Under the pieces are notes generated by a model that saw nothing but the letters and a program-made list of their open reading frames with translations, had not been told where the DNA came from and ran no database searches. Positions 34,349-42,924 of a stretch of DNA of 50,237 bases are shown in pieces (position 1 is the first letter of the stretch; every line of letters starts with the position of its first letter). The translations under genes were made by a program, and so were the position numbers. Origin of the DNA: Verrucomicrobiaceae bacterium (GTDB taxonomy: Bacteria; Verrucomicrobiota; Verrucomicrobiia; Verrucomicrobiales; Verrucomicrobiaceae); contig CANNQP010000032.1 in assembly GCA_947507875.1 (NCBI GenBank), positions 1 through 50,237 on the forward strand. The letters run 5' to 3'.

Positions 34349-35540
34349 ATTTGATGCTGCCCCAGTGGCTGGTTAACGGCCAATAGCAAAAGAGGGCTGG
34401 CCCCACCAGATTGCGCTCGGGGACAGGTCCCCACACCCGGGAGTCACTGCTGTTGTAGCTATTGTCTCCCATCGCAAAATAGTCCTCAGGGCGCAGCTTG
34501 ACCTTGTTGATCATGCCGCCAACGATTTCGGCGTAGCCATAGCCTCGGTAGCCATTCACCGGTTCTGCACGCGTTCCTTGCATGACTTTTTTAAAGCCTG
34601 GCTCTTCGGCCTCCTTGCCATTGATCCGTAGCTTGGGGGATTCCACTTCTAGCACATCTCCGGGCATGCCAGCTAGCCGCTTGATGTAGTGTTGCGCTCC
34701 TTGTTCAGCAGGCACGTTGATGCCTCGGATGTGCTTGGTGGTGAAGACGAAGACTTCGCCACGCTTCGGTGTGCGGAAGTGATAGCTGATCTTGTCCACC
34801 AAGACGTGATCACCATTGCGCACAATGCCACGTGCTAGCAGCTGCCCTTTGCGAATCGGTTCACCACCGCGTAGACCATACACGACACGACGGTCGGGTG
34901 TATCGTTGGTGGTCTCCACCGGTTCGCTATGGATATGCTTCACGAGTTGTAGTTCATCCAGCAACTGACGCTGTGGCGCATTGATCTTGATGGTGTGGCC
35001 ATCCTGAAAGTGCAGTTGGCAGTAGGGCATGAAGATCAAGAAGCGGTGCTCCGTGATGGGCTGACTGCTGTCGAGGATGCCATCGTGGTCCGACACGACA
35101 TTGATGTAGCGAGTGCTGGTGAAGAGGGAGGTTAGCTGACCCAGGAGGCTTGGTGTCGGGTCCTCCGTTGTGGCGACGGCCGTGATGCCATTGAGAGTCG
35201 GCTGCATGGACCCCGTCGGAATTTGAAAGGGCTGGGCGATGTAGGCGCGAATGCCGAGGGCGATGACGATGGCGACAAAGATGACCTCCACGTTTTCAGC
35301 CAATTCACTCTGCGCTGCATCGGGTAGGGCTTTCTCACAGACGCGGTTCAGCTCATCGTTCAGCGTCTTGATGCGTTCGCGGTTTCGTTCCTTGATGGCT
35401 TTTTCGAGCTCGGCCCTGAGGCCTACGATTTCATCCAGTTTCGCGACCGGCAGTCGATCTCGCTTGTAGTTGATGAAGCGGGTGACGCCTTTGTGCAGCA
35501 GTTTCGCGTGCTTGAGATAGCGGGGGGTGAGAAAAAACAT
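34347..35540 (-). CDS. lepB: Signal peptidase I
   Basis: The protein has 397 residues from the ATG at 35540. Signal peptidase I cleaves export signals on the outer face of the inner membrane using a Ser-Lys dyad. The membrane anchor is NVEVIFVAIVIALGIRAYIAQPF (about residues 83-105). The nucleophile is Ser111 in IPTGSMQPTL. The general-base Lys is in HYIKRLAGMPGD, and GDNSYNSSDSRVWG is the box E motif. Unlike the E. coli enzyme, an 80-residue charged, coiled-coil-like N-terminal part (DEIVGLRAELEKAIKERNRERI) precedes a single transmembrane segment. A large insert lies between Ser and Lys (about 130-260), which is usual in the larger PVC and Bacteroidetes enzymes. The gene ends in the terminator at 34320-34348. 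Confidence 0.95.
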   Translation of the reverse strand: MFFLTPRYLKHAKLLHKGVTRFINYKRDRLPVAKLDEIVGLRAELEKAIKERNRERIKTLNDELNRVCEKALPDAAQSELAENVEVIFVAIVIALGIRAYIAQPFQIPTGSMQPTLNGITAVATTEDPTPSLLGQLTSLFTSTRYINVVSDHDGILDSSQPITEHRFLIFMPYCQLHFQDGHTIKINAPQRQLLDELQLVKHIHSEPVETTNDTPDRRVVYGLRGGEPIRKGQLLARGIVRNGDHVLVDKISYHFRTPKRGEVFVFTTKHIRGINVPAEQGAQHYIKRLAGMPGDVLEVESPKLRINGKEAEEPGFKKVMQGTRAEPVNGYRGYGYAEIVGGMINKVKLRPEDYFAMGDNSYNSSDSRVWGPVPERNLVGPALFCYWPLTSHWGSIK

Positions 35541-35668
35541 GGTCAGGTGGCAGCCGGGCGGATTCTTCAGCTCTCCCAGCCATTGCGGCAAGTGCCAATC
35601 CGCACCTTCCCGTTGCCAACCAAGTGCAGCTAGGACAGGCTGTTCCTTAGCGTTTCTCTGCTCCTTCC

Positions 35669-36415
35669 ATGATTTTGCGCCATCTCTTGCCTCTTTTTTA
35701 TTTCGCTAGCTTGTGCCCAGCTGCTGATCTGCCGAAAATTTCCTCCCAGCCCATCGCAGCGAAAAAGGAACTGCTGTTTTCGGATGACTTTCAGGTTACT
35801 CCGCCAGCCAAGCCTTGGCATCGGGTCGTCGATACCTTTGTCTTTGAATCCGGCGCCCTGAAGGGCACGCAGACCCGTGTGGTGGATACTCCATCAAAGG
35901 ATGGCAAATCGGTCATCAAGGCCCATGCAGCAGTTCACGGCCTGGAGATCCCAACCCAGCACAGCGTCGTCGAGTGCCGCATCAAGTTTGAGGGGGCGAC
36001 GATGATTGATGTTGAGTTTGACGACCGGAAATTCACCGGCTGCCACTACGGCCACATTTGTCGTGCTCAGGTGAGGTTGAACGGCGTGACCCTGATCGAC
36101 GAAAAGGAAGGCAACATGCGCAACGACATCTATGCGATGAAAAAGGACCCGGCCAAGAAGGCGGAGGTGGCCAAGCTGCTCGTGGGCAGGCAGGCTACCT
36201 TTCCGATGAAGCTTGAGCCTGGGCGCTGGTATGATCTGGTGGTGGAAACCGTGGGCGATCAGATGCGCGTGAGTTTGGATGGACAAAGCGTCGGCTACCT
36301 GAAGTCACCCGGCATTGCTCATGCTACCAAGTCGAAGATCGAACTCGGTGTCGCGGGTCAAAGTGGCTGGTTCGATGACCTCAAGGTCTGGAATGCCGCA
36401 CCCGCCAACCGCTGA
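35669..36415 (+). CDS. Secreted protein with a DUF1080 / concanavalin-like fold
   Basis: The protein has 248 residues with signal peptide LRHLLPLFYFASLCPAAD. After a short linker the sequence reads FSDDFQV, VDTFVFESGALKG, then EPGRWYDLVVETVGDQMRVSLDGQSVGYLKSPGIAH and GWFDDLKVWNA, the strand order of DUF1080/LamG-like jelly-roll domains that bind or cleave carbohydrate. It lacks the usual DUF1080 glutamate core as far as I can see, so binding is more likely than hydrolysis. It diverges from lepB (128-bp gap) and converges with the CxxCH dehydrogenase gene (8-bp gap). Confidence 0.75.
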   Translation: MILRHLLPLFYFASLCPAADLPKISSQPIAAKKELLFSDDFQVTPPAKPWHRVVDTFVFESGALKGTQTRVVDTPSKDGKSVIKAHAAVHGLEIPTQHSVVECRIKFEGATMIDVEFDDRKFTGCHYGHICRAQVRLNGVTLIDEKEGNMRNDIYAMKKDPAKKAEVAKLLVGRQATFPMKLEPGRWYDLVVETVGDQMRVSLDGQSVGYLKSPGIAHATKSKIELGVAGQSGWFDDLKVWNAAPANR

Positions 36416-36423
36416 ACCAACGG

Positions 36424-39249
36424 CTACTTCGATGCCCCCGGCAGGCCCACCTGCACGGGGTGCATCAGGTAGGCAATGAGGTCGCGGATCTGATCCTGCT
36501 GGAAAGCGAGAAGCAAACCTTCGGGCATCATGGAGATAGGAGAAGTTTTGGTTTTCGTGATCTCAGTCTTCTCCAGGGTCATCGTTTCCGCCAAGGTGCG
36601 GAGCGTCAAGGTCTTGTCCGAGGTGCTGGTGATGACACCGCTGAGTACACGACCATCTTGGAGCGTGAGCAGGCTCATGCGGTAGTCCGCGCTGACCACG
36701 CCGCTGGGATCGGCAATGTTTTCGAGGAGGTAGTCGAGGTTCGACCGCCCACTGCCGGTGAGGTCGGGGCCGATCTGGCCACCTTCGCCATACATCTGGT
36801 GGCAGGCTCCGCAAATGGCCGTGAAGAGCACGCGCCCTTGGCTGAGGTTGGCTTTGGCCAAAGTGGGGGCATCGAGCTGCTTCTTGAGCTTCTCGATGAG
36901 TTCCTTTTTGTCGGCGGCGGACTCGCGCAACTCCCCCCAGACTTCGGTCAGCTTCTTGCGTAGAGCCTCGTCTTTGAAATCGCGGACCTGCCGGGCATGG
37001 AACGCGGTGACTTCCGCGCGGGCGATCTGGCCTTTGCCCACGCTTTCCAGCATCGCGGCGGCCCAGGCGGGGCGGGACACCAGTGCATCCAGGACAGTTG
37101 ATCGGTCAGCGGGGGCGAACTTTCGGTAATCCTTCGCCAGTCGCTGGCCGATGGTTGGGTCATCAAACAGCGTCAGTCCACGCACCGCAGTCACGTTGAG
37201 CCCACGCACGTCGAGCAAGCTTTCACAAATGGCACGCAAGTCCGCGGGACGTGCCTCGATCAGGGTTTTCAAAGCCGCCTCGCGGGTGGGAGTCTCCGCT
37301 TGGGCATCCAACACGATCTTCTTCACGTCATCGAGAGCCCGGCCATCGCCGAAGAGGATGGAGAGGTCGCGGATGAGGTTTGTTTGGCCTTTGGCTAGAA
37401 GCGCAAAGTCATCCCAGCTCTCCGGCTTCGGCACCTTCCGCAGACCTTTGAAGGCCTCTGCCATGCCTTCGAGGATGCTCGTCGCCTGCTCAGGCTTGGC
37501 ACTCGTCAGTAGCGCATTCAGAGGCTCTGGCTGCGTGGCGAGACTGCGGGCGATCCACTTCAGCGTCTTCGGCCAGGAGCAATGCTGGGCGATCTTCACC
37601 AGCGCCGCCGGGTCATGCTTCGCCAGCGGGCTGAGGCCAAACCAGACCATGTGCGGCAGGAAGGGATCGTCGGCATACTCCGCGTGCTTCAGCAGCTCGA
37701 TGGCGAGTTCGGGGCGGTGCTTCAAAGGCAGCCGCTGGAGTGTGCTGGCGAGGGTGAGGTGGACGAGTCCATGCGGTGTCGATCTTGCAATCTGCAAGAG
37801 CTGTTGGAACTGCTCGACATCATGCATCCTTTCGAATGGATGAATCGCCATGGGATGTGGTTCTCCGGTAATAAGGTCTAAAGGCCAGAACTGCGTCATT
37901 TCACGGATCGCCAGCACACGCTGATGTTCATCGCCCTTGAGATCAGCCTTCGGCCAAGGCTTCCTCCATGCGAAGGGCACCTTCGGCTTCTTCACCTGGC
38001 CATAGCTGATCCTGAAAATCCTCCCGCTCGTGCGATGTACGCCGGTGCTGTCGTGGCACTCACCCGTGTCGCTCCAGTCGAGGATGAAACCGCTGCCGTC
38101 AGGGCCAGTGCTGATTTCGATGCCTCGGAACCAAGGATCGTCGGTGAGGAAGACATCGGGCTCGTGTTTGCCGACATAGCCGCTGCCGTGGCGTTCGAGG
38201 CGCTCCACATTGGCACGGCGACCGTGCATGTTCAGGGTGAAGAGCTTGTTGCGATACTGCTCGGGCCATTGATCGCCCTGATAGATCATCATGCCGATGT
38301 GGGCGTGGCCGCCGCCGAGGCTGTTGGCCTTGCCATCGCGGCTTTCGGTCCAGCTTCCGCTGCGGTCGTAGTGGTAGTGATCGGCGATGGTGTCCAGCTT
38401 CTCATAGATCAGCGGATTCATCGTGTTCGAGTCCACGAGATGAGCGCCGGGGATGAGGTGCCAGAGATGGCCGGTGACGGTGTTGATGAAGAACATCTCG
38501 CCGTTTTGATCCCAATCATGGCCCCAGGGATTCGTGGTGCCATGGGTCAGCACTTCGACGATTTTCCGCTCGGGATGAAAACGCCAGATGCCTCCCTTCA
38601 TTGGCACGCGTTGTTCGTCTGGCGTGCCAGGCACACCGAGCCTGCCGGGGCAGGAATGCCCGCAGCGACCGTAGAGCCAGCCGTCCGGTCCCCAGCGCAG
38701 GCCATTCGCAAAGTTGTGGTAGTTGTCCTTTGCCACCGTGAAGCCATCCAGCACCACCTCGGGCTCGCCATCGGGGATGTCATCGCCATTGCGATCCGGG
38801 ATGAAGAGCACCTGCGGCGGGCACATGAGCCACACGCCGCCGCGACCGACCTCCACGCTCGTCAGCATCTGCATGTTCTCGGTGAAAACCTTGCGCGTCT
38901 CCGCCACGCCGTCCCAGTCTTTGTCTTCGAGGATGATGACGCGATCCTTCAGCGCGAGATCGAAGCGCTTCTGCCGCTCCGCATACGTGTAGTTCTCCGC
39001 CACCCACATCCGCCCCTTGGCATCCCAAGCCATGGCGATGGGGTTTTGCACGTCCGGCTCAGCGGCGAAAAGCGTGGCTTGGAAGCCGGGCGGCAGGTTC
39101 AGCATCTTCAGCGACTCTTGGGGCGTCGGCGGCTGGGCATCACCGGGGTCGGAATTGTACAGGGCAGGGAAATGGGCTGCCTGAACCATTCCAGAAAGCA
39201 GGAGGCCCACAGCCATCCATTGTGGAAAAAATTGAAGGAACATTCGCAA
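36424..39249 (-). CDS. PVC-type membrane-bound dehydrogenase with C-terminal CxxCH haem domain
   Basis: The protein has 941 residues with a signal peptide (MRMFLQFFPQWMAVGLLLSGMVQA). The N-terminal two-fifths is the PVC-specific propeller dehydrogenase domain (Piru_Ver type): FQATLFAAEPDVQNPIAMAWDAKGRMWVAENYTYAER, then NLRWGPDGWLYG-like strands and GSGFILDWSDTGECHD. A helical, HEAT-like middle (about 480-790) follows. The C-terminus is the heme-binding domain with CGACHQMYGEGGQIGPDLTG near residue 815, and it ends LIAYLMHP. The family is found almost only in Planctomycetes and Verrucomicrobia and is predicted to oxidise sugars or alcohols outside the cytoplasm, passing electrons to haem. An alternative Met is at residue 3. 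The rhodanese gene downstream on the same strand is separate. Confidence 0.93.
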   Translation of the reverse strand: MRMFLQFFPQWMAVGLLLSGMVQAAHFPALYNSDPGDAQPPTPQESLKMLNLPPGFQATLFAAEPDVQNPIAMAWDAKGRMWVAENYTYAERQKRFDLALKDRVIILEDKDWDGVAETRKVFTENMQMLTSVEVGRGGVWLMCPPQVLFIPDRNGDDIPDGEPEVVLDGFTVAKDNYHNFANGLRWGPDGWLYGRCGHSCPGRLGVPGTPDEQRVPMKGGIWRFHPERKIVEVLTHGTTNPWGHDWDQNGEMFFINTVTGHLWHLIPGAHLVDSNTMNPLIYEKLDTIADHYHYDRSGSWTESRDGKANSLGGGHAHIGMMIYQGDQWPEQYRNKLFTLNMHGRRANVERLERHGSGYVGKHEPDVFLTDDPWFRGIEISTGPDGSGFILDWSDTGECHDSTGVHRTSGRIFRISYGQVKKPKVPFAWRKPWPKADLKGDEHQRVLAIREMTQFWPLDLITGEPHPMAIHPFERMHDVEQFQQLLQIARSTPHGLVHLTLASTLQRLPLKHRPELAIELLKHAEYADDPFLPHMVWFGLSPLAKHDPAALVKIAQHCSWPKTLKWIARSLATQPEPLNALLTSAKPEQATSILEGMAEAFKGLRKVPKPESWDDFALLAKGQTNLIRDLSILFGDGRALDDVKKIVLDAQAETPTREAALKTLIEARPADLRAICESLLDVRGLNVTAVRGLTLFDDPTIGQRLAKDYRKFAPADRSTVLDALVSRPAWAAAMLESVGKGQIARAEVTAFHARQVRDFKDEALRKKLTEVWGELRESAADKKELIEKLKKQLDAPTLAKANLSQGRVLFTAICGACHQMYGEGGQIGPDLTGSGRSNLDYLLENIADPSGVVSADYRMSLLTLQDGRVLSGVITSTSDKTLTLRTLAETMTLEKTEITKTKTSPISMMPEGLLLAFQQDQIRDLIAYLMHPVQVGLPGASK

Positions 39250-39329
39250 AAAGAGAGCGCAGAGGCTGGGGTGCGATTGGAGAGCTGCGACTGAGGAAAA
39301 AGGGGCCTAAGCAACCCAGGCTTTCAGGA

Positions 39330-39710
39330 TCAAGGCTTCACCACAGGCTTGCCATCTTCTACCCAGCCACCGTAGCCGCCATCCAGGTGAATGATTCGAG
39401 TGAAACCTAGTTTTTCGAAGATCTTCAGCGAGCGTGTACTGCGTCCGCCTGCTTGGCAGTGGACGAGAACAGGTTGGGTCTTGTCCAGCTTGGCCAGTTG
39501 CTGCTCAAAGCTAGGCTCCAAAAGGTCGATGTTTATTGCGTCTTTTAGATGGCCTTCACTGAACTCGTCCTTGGTTCGGACATCCACGAGGGTGACACCG
39601 CCCTTTTCGAGAAGCTTGGCTGCGCCGTTGGCATCGACGTGCTGCACGGTGTCAGCGGCAAAGATGAGGGGCGTGGCGATGGCGAAAAACAGTAGAGTCA
39701 GTGATTTCAT
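39330..39710 (-). CDS. Periplasmic single-domain rhodanese
   Basis: The protein has 126 residues from the ATG at 39710. The signal peptide MKSLTLLFFAIATPLIFAAD shows export. The rhodanese domain has LVDVRTKDEFSEGHLKDAINID and the active loop VHCQAGGRS with Cys85 present, then HLDGGYGGW. It should be able to carry a sulfane sulfur, unlike the protein at 12971-13528. A clear GGGAGG lies 6 bases upstream of the ATG and fixes the start, while the frame opens further to 39770. It is 80 bp from the dehydrogenase gene and 37 bp from the upstream gene on the same strand. Confidence 0.93.
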   Translation of the reverse strand: MKSLTLLFFAIATPLIFAADTVQHVDANGAAKLLEKGGVTLVDVRTKDEFSEGHLKDAINIDLLEPSFEQQLAKLDKTQPVLVHCQAGGRSTRSLKIFEKLGFTRIIHLDGGYGGWVEDGKPVVKP

Positions 39711-39714
39711 CAGT

Positions 39715-39720
39715 ACCTCC
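39715..39720 (-). promoter_or_regulatory. Strong Shine-Dalgarno for the periplasmic rhodanese
   Basis: Read on the minus strand, TGGGAGGTACTG precedes the ATG at 39710. GGGAGG is spaced about 5 bases from the start. It is one of the few clear ribosome sites in the window and decides between 39710 and the upstream Met at 39770. Confidence 0.7.
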
Positions 39721-39747
39721 CAAGCTGACGTCTTGGAGCGCGGATCG

Positions 39748-40269
39748 TCAAGCTGCCAGACGAACATCAACGGTCATTCGGGCAAGCCGCTCATAGAGTC
39801 GTCTTTTGGCCAACAAAGGCCACCAGCGGTAAAGGTAAATTTCCAAAGGACGCCACATGGCGACCCAGCCGAGGATGGTCAGACCTTCGCGCATCACCGT
39901 CTGGGTGGTGGCGTTGCCATGGATCAGCAGCAGCGCGGCCAGTTGGCAGCTTGTCATGAAGGTTAGGCCGATGAATAGGCTGCTGCGACCTTCTTTCATG
40001 AGCTGGCGGAATTCACGCCAAAGCATTTCAGCTCGATAGCTGAAGTAGTGTTGCACGGAATCCTGAACCAGCTCCATCGGACCAGGAGACGCCTGGCTGA
40101 GGTGGAGGATCAGGTGCAGGTCCCCATCGCGGGGATGCTCCTGAGCCCAGCTGACGATGAATTCCTCGGCGTCATGATCGAGATCCCTTTCATGAAAGGG
40201 AGAGGGGTCCATGGAATTGAAGAGCTGGGCTAGCTCGGTCAGCTGCAGTTCGATCAGGGCAGAGGGCAT
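39748..40269 (-). CDS. Membrane protein of unknown function
   Basis: The protein has 173 residues. A charged N-terminal half (about 1-100) with no recognised motif precedes two hydrophobic segments (SSLFIGLTFMTSCQLAALLLI, about 115-135, and EGLTILGWVAMWRPLEIYLYRWW, about 146-168). It ends in a basic tail. The plan, with a cytoplasmic front and two membrane segments at the back, fits a small inner-membrane protein. I do not recognise the family. It lies just downstream of the superoxide dismutase terminator and 37 bp before the rhodanese gene, with which it may share a transcript. Confidence 0.6.
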   Translation of the reverse strand: MPSALIELQLTELAQLFNSMDPSPFHERDLDHDAEEFIVSWAQEHPRDGDLHLILHLSQASPGPMELVQDSVQHYFSYRAEMLWREFRQLMKEGRSSLFIGLTFMTSCQLAALLLIHGNATTQTVMREGLTILGWVAMWRPLEIYLYRWWPLLAKRRLYERLARMTVDVRLAA

Positions 40270-40288
40270 GGCACCGCTTTTGAGGATG

Positions 40289-40321
40289 AAAAAAGTGCCC
40301 GGCTTGTTGGGCCGGGCACTT
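40289..40321 (-). terminator. Intrinsic terminator of the superoxide dismutase gene
   Basis: AAGTGCCCGGC (40293-40303) and GCCGGGCACTT (40311-40321) form an 11-bp perfect stem with a TTGTTGG loop. On the minus strand it is followed by TTTTTT (complement of 40289-40294). It separates the superoxide dismutase gene from the genes to its left. Confidence 0.88.
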
Positions 40322-40341
40322 GATACCGAGAGATAAAACGA

Positions 40342-41067
40342 TCAGGCCTTCGCCGCAGCGTAGCCTTGGGCCACTTCCGCCCAGTTCACGACATTCCACC
40401 AAGCGGCGATGTAGTCGGGGCGCTTGTTTTGATACTTCAGGTAGTAGGCGTGCTCCCAGACGTCCAGGCCCAAGATGGGTGTGCCGAGTTCGGCGTCAGC
40501 CACCACGCCTTTCATCAGAGGATTGTCTTGATTGGCGGTGGAGGTCACGGCCAGCTTGCCATCGGGCTTGACGATCAACCAGGCCCAGCCGGAGCCGAAG
40601 CGCTTGGTTCCAGCTTCGCCGAAGAGTTTTTTGAAGTTCTCGATGCTGCTGAAGCTGCTCTGGATCGCCTCGGCCAGTTTACCGTCGGGGCCTTGGGGAC
40701 CGCTGCCAGCCGGGGCCATCCATTTCCAGAACCAAGTGTGGTTGACATGACCACCGCCGTTGTTGCGGAGGGCCATGCGCTGGTCTTCGGGCGCTTGCGA
40801 AAGGTCGCTGATCAGGTCGATGACGTTGCTGGTCTGTAGGTTCGAGGCCTTCAGCGCATCGCCCAATTTGGTGATGTAGGTCGCGTGGTGCTTGCCGTGG
40901 TGAATGCCCATGGTCATCGCGTCGATGTGCGGTTCGAGAGCTTCGGGCGCATAGGGCAGGGGAGCTTGCTGCAGGCCGATAGGGGCCAGGGCAGCTCGGG
41001 TCGGCGTGCTAAGGAGAGTCGCGGCAGCGGCGGTTCCGGCAGTGGTGAGGAAGGTACGGCGGTTCAT
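40342..41067 (-). CDS. sodA/sodB: Exported Fe/Mn superoxide dismutase
   Basis: The protein has 241 residues. It converts superoxide to oxygen and peroxide. The N-terminus [25 protein letters not shown] is a twin-arginine signal, so the enzyme leaves the cytoplasm already folded, with metal bound. Ligands are in place: His56 (MGIHHGKHH), His110 ([11 protein letters not shown]), Asp202 and His206 ([13 protein letters not shown]). The GGGHVNH form favours manganese or cambialistic use over iron, but this is not certain. It ends at a clear terminator and diverges from trmB by 67 bp. Placement near periplasmic haem proteins fits protection of the cell exterior. Confidence 0.95.
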   Translation of the reverse strand: MNRRTFLTTAGTAAAATLLSTPTRAALAPIGLQQAPLPYAPEALEPHIDAMTMGIHHGKHHATYITKLGDALKASNLQTSNVIDLISDLSQAPEDQRMALRNNGGGHVNHTWFWKWMAPAGSGPQGPDGKLAEAIQSSFSSIENFKKLFGEAGTKRFGSGWAWLIVKPDGKLAVTSTANQDNPLMKGVVADAELGTPILGLDVWEHAYYLKYQNKRPDYIAAWWNVVNWAEVAQGYAAAKA

Positions 41068-41134
41068 GGCGTCTGTGGGTGGTGTCAGGATTACGTTGCA
41101 TGAACGTCTATGTCACTCCTGAATTGCAGCCTTC

Positions 41135-41728
41135 ATGTCTCTGTTTGTTCCTTCCGATTATTTCCGCCTGCTGCGCCGCGATGAAATCTTTCCTGACCCC
41201 CATCGCCCGCTGGAGGTGGAGCTAGGCTGCGGCGATGGCAGCTTTTTCCTTGGCATGGCGGCGCATCATCCTGAGCGAGATTTCCTCGGGTTGGAGCGCA
41301 TGCTGGGCCGGGTGGAGAAGACGCTGAAAAAAATCGCCCGAGCAGGTCTCACGAACGCCAAGGTTCTACGGCTGGAGAGTGCCTACAGCACCGCTTGGCT
41401 GCTGCCCACGGCGTCCGTGTCGAGGCTGCACCTGCTGTGCCCTGATCCCTGGCCGAAAAAAAAGCATGTGGCTCGTCGATTGGTCAATCAGCAGGAGTTT
41501 CTGGATGGCCTGTCCCGCATCCTGGAACCGGGCACGGGTGAGTTTTTGCTGAAGACGGACGATGCTCCTTACTTTGAGGATGCCTTGGCCAGCATGGCCG
41601 CACGGGCTGACTTCGAGCGCCTCGACTGGCCCGAGGATGCCTTCTTTTACCCGACCACCGATTTCGAAAGTCACTGGTTGGCCATGGGGCGGAGCATCCA
41701 TCGCGCGCGCTGGCGTCGATTGCCATGA
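41135..41728 (+). CDS. trmB: tRNA (guanine-N7-)-methyltransferase
   Basis: The protein has 197 residues, a class I methyltransferase that methylates G46 of tRNAs. The SAM-binding loop is VELGCGDGSFFLGMAAHHPERDFLGLE, followed by the family motif HLLCPDPWPKKKHVARRLVN with the active-site Asp, then FLLKTDDAPYFEDA and the C-terminal TDFESHWLAMGRSIHRARW, which matches T-x-[YF]-E that ends the TrmB family. It is a little shorter at the front than the E. coli protein. It has no clear operon partner. Confidence 0.95.
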   Translation: MSLFVPSDYFRLLRRDEIFPDPHRPLEVELGCGDGSFFLGMAAHHPERDFLGLERMLGRVEKTLKKIARAGLTNAKVLRLESAYSTAWLLPTASVSRLHLLCPDPWPKKKHVARRLVNQQEFLDGLSRILEPGTGEFLLKTDDAPYFEDALASMAARADFERLDWPEDAFFYPTTDFESHWLAMGRSIHRARWRRLP

Positions 41729-41886
41729 GGCTTTTGCTCATGGCTGCCCCAGGGGCCTGTGTTCGCGGCGAGGCCACGCTGTTGTGTTCCATGGGGCGGA
41801 AAGTGGGACGAGTCTGCTAGGGTGGGTCTTTGGGGGTGGGGAATGTTGAGTCGAAGGACTCGGCCCGCTCGCTTCGTTAGAAGAGG

Positions 41887-42825
41887 ATGAACCGACGTCG
41901 ATTCCTCCAGTCCGCGGCGACTGCTCTACCGATCAGTCTTGCTCCTCTGCCGCTTCAGGCCGCCCCAGTGGCCACGCGCGTGATCGACACGCATACCCAT
42001 TTCTATGATCCCACACGCCCTTTGGGCGTGCCCTGGCCGCCAAGACAGACTCCGCTTTACCGCAAGGTCATGCCTGCGGATTGGCGGCAGCTTGCTGAAC
42101 CCTTGGGGATCAAAGAAACCGTGGTCGTCGAGGCCAGTCCATGGGTGGAAGACAATCAGTGGGTGCTCGACCTTGCGGCGCAGGAAAAAAGCATCGTTGG
42201 TTTGGTCGGTAATCTGGACCCAACTGACCCTGAATTCGCCGTGCATGTGCGGCGATTTGCCACGAACCCCATCTTCCGCGGGGTGCGCTGGCGTGCGGAT
42301 CTGGTCCGCATCGATACCCACCAAGCGGCTGCCCTGAAGGGGGCGAAGGTGCTGGCCAATCAGGGGCTGGAGTTGGATCTCAATGGAGGTCCCGACCTCC
42401 TGCCACATGCAGCTAAGCTGGCGGCTCAGGTGCCTGATCTCAGGATCGTCATCAATCACCTGGGGGGCGCGGGAGATCCCAAGTCTCTGCGTCCTGAGTG
42501 GCGAGAAAATATTCGTCAAATCGCCAAGCAGAAGCAGGTCTGGATGAAGGTCTCTGCGCTGGTTGAGCAGGTGAAAGGCCCGGAAGGTCAAGCGCCTCGA
42601 GATGTCGGTTACTACCTACCGATCCTCAATCACCTGTGGGAATCCTTTGGCCCAGACCGACTCGTGTACGGCAGCAACTGGCCAGTGAGCGATCGCGGGG
42701 CGAGTTATGAGGTCGTGTTTGGCCTCGTGCGCGATTACTTCAGCAGCCACGGCAGCGAGGTCTGTGAGAAATTCTTTTGGCGAAACTCGCGGGACGTTTA
42801 TCGCTGGGTCGATCGGCATGCCTGA
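41887..42825 (+). CDS. Tat-exported amidohydrolase (amidohydro_2 family)
   Basis: The protein has 312 residues with a twin-arginine signal (MNRRRFLQSAATALPISLAPLPLQA). The metal-dependent hydrolase barrel has VIDTHTHFYDP at its first strand (two His ligands), KETVVVEASPW, LRIVINHLGG (His), and VYGSNWPVSDRG with the catalytic Asp near residue 266. This pattern is that of the amidohydrolase_2 family, which includes lactonases, decarboxylases and 2-pyrone-4,6-dicarboxylate-type hydrolases. Exported members are common in Verrucomicrobia. The substrate is unknown. It lies 99 bp before the DUF3500 gene on the same strand. Confidence 0.9.
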   Translation: MNRRRFLQSAATALPISLAPLPLQAAPVATRVIDTHTHFYDPTRPLGVPWPPRQTPLYRKVMPADWRQLAEPLGIKETVVVEASPWVEDNQWVLDLAAQEKSIVGLVGNLDPTDPEFAVHVRRFATNPIFRGVRWRADLVRIDTHQAAALKGAKVLANQGLELDLNGGPDLLPHAAKLAAQVPDLRIVINHLGGAGDPKSLRPEWRENIRQIAKQKQVWMKVSALVEQVKGPEGQAPRDVGYYLPILNHLWESFGPDRLVYGSNWPVSDRGASYEVVFGLVRDYFSSHGSEVCEKFFWRNSRDVYRWVDRHA

Positions 42826-42924
42826 ACTGGCATTCGAGTGCGTTGAAACGAAGCTGGAGGCTCTTTTGCCGATCCCGAGCTTCGCTTGCAAGGCGCGCGA
42901 TGGCAGGCACGTTTGGCTACGTCC

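Noticed and set aside
37924..39294. Plus-strand open frame of 456 codons antisense to the CxxCH dehydrogenase
   Set aside because: It is a mirror of the conserved propeller domain, with Ala, Val and His enrichment and no start context. The minus-strand gene is clear.
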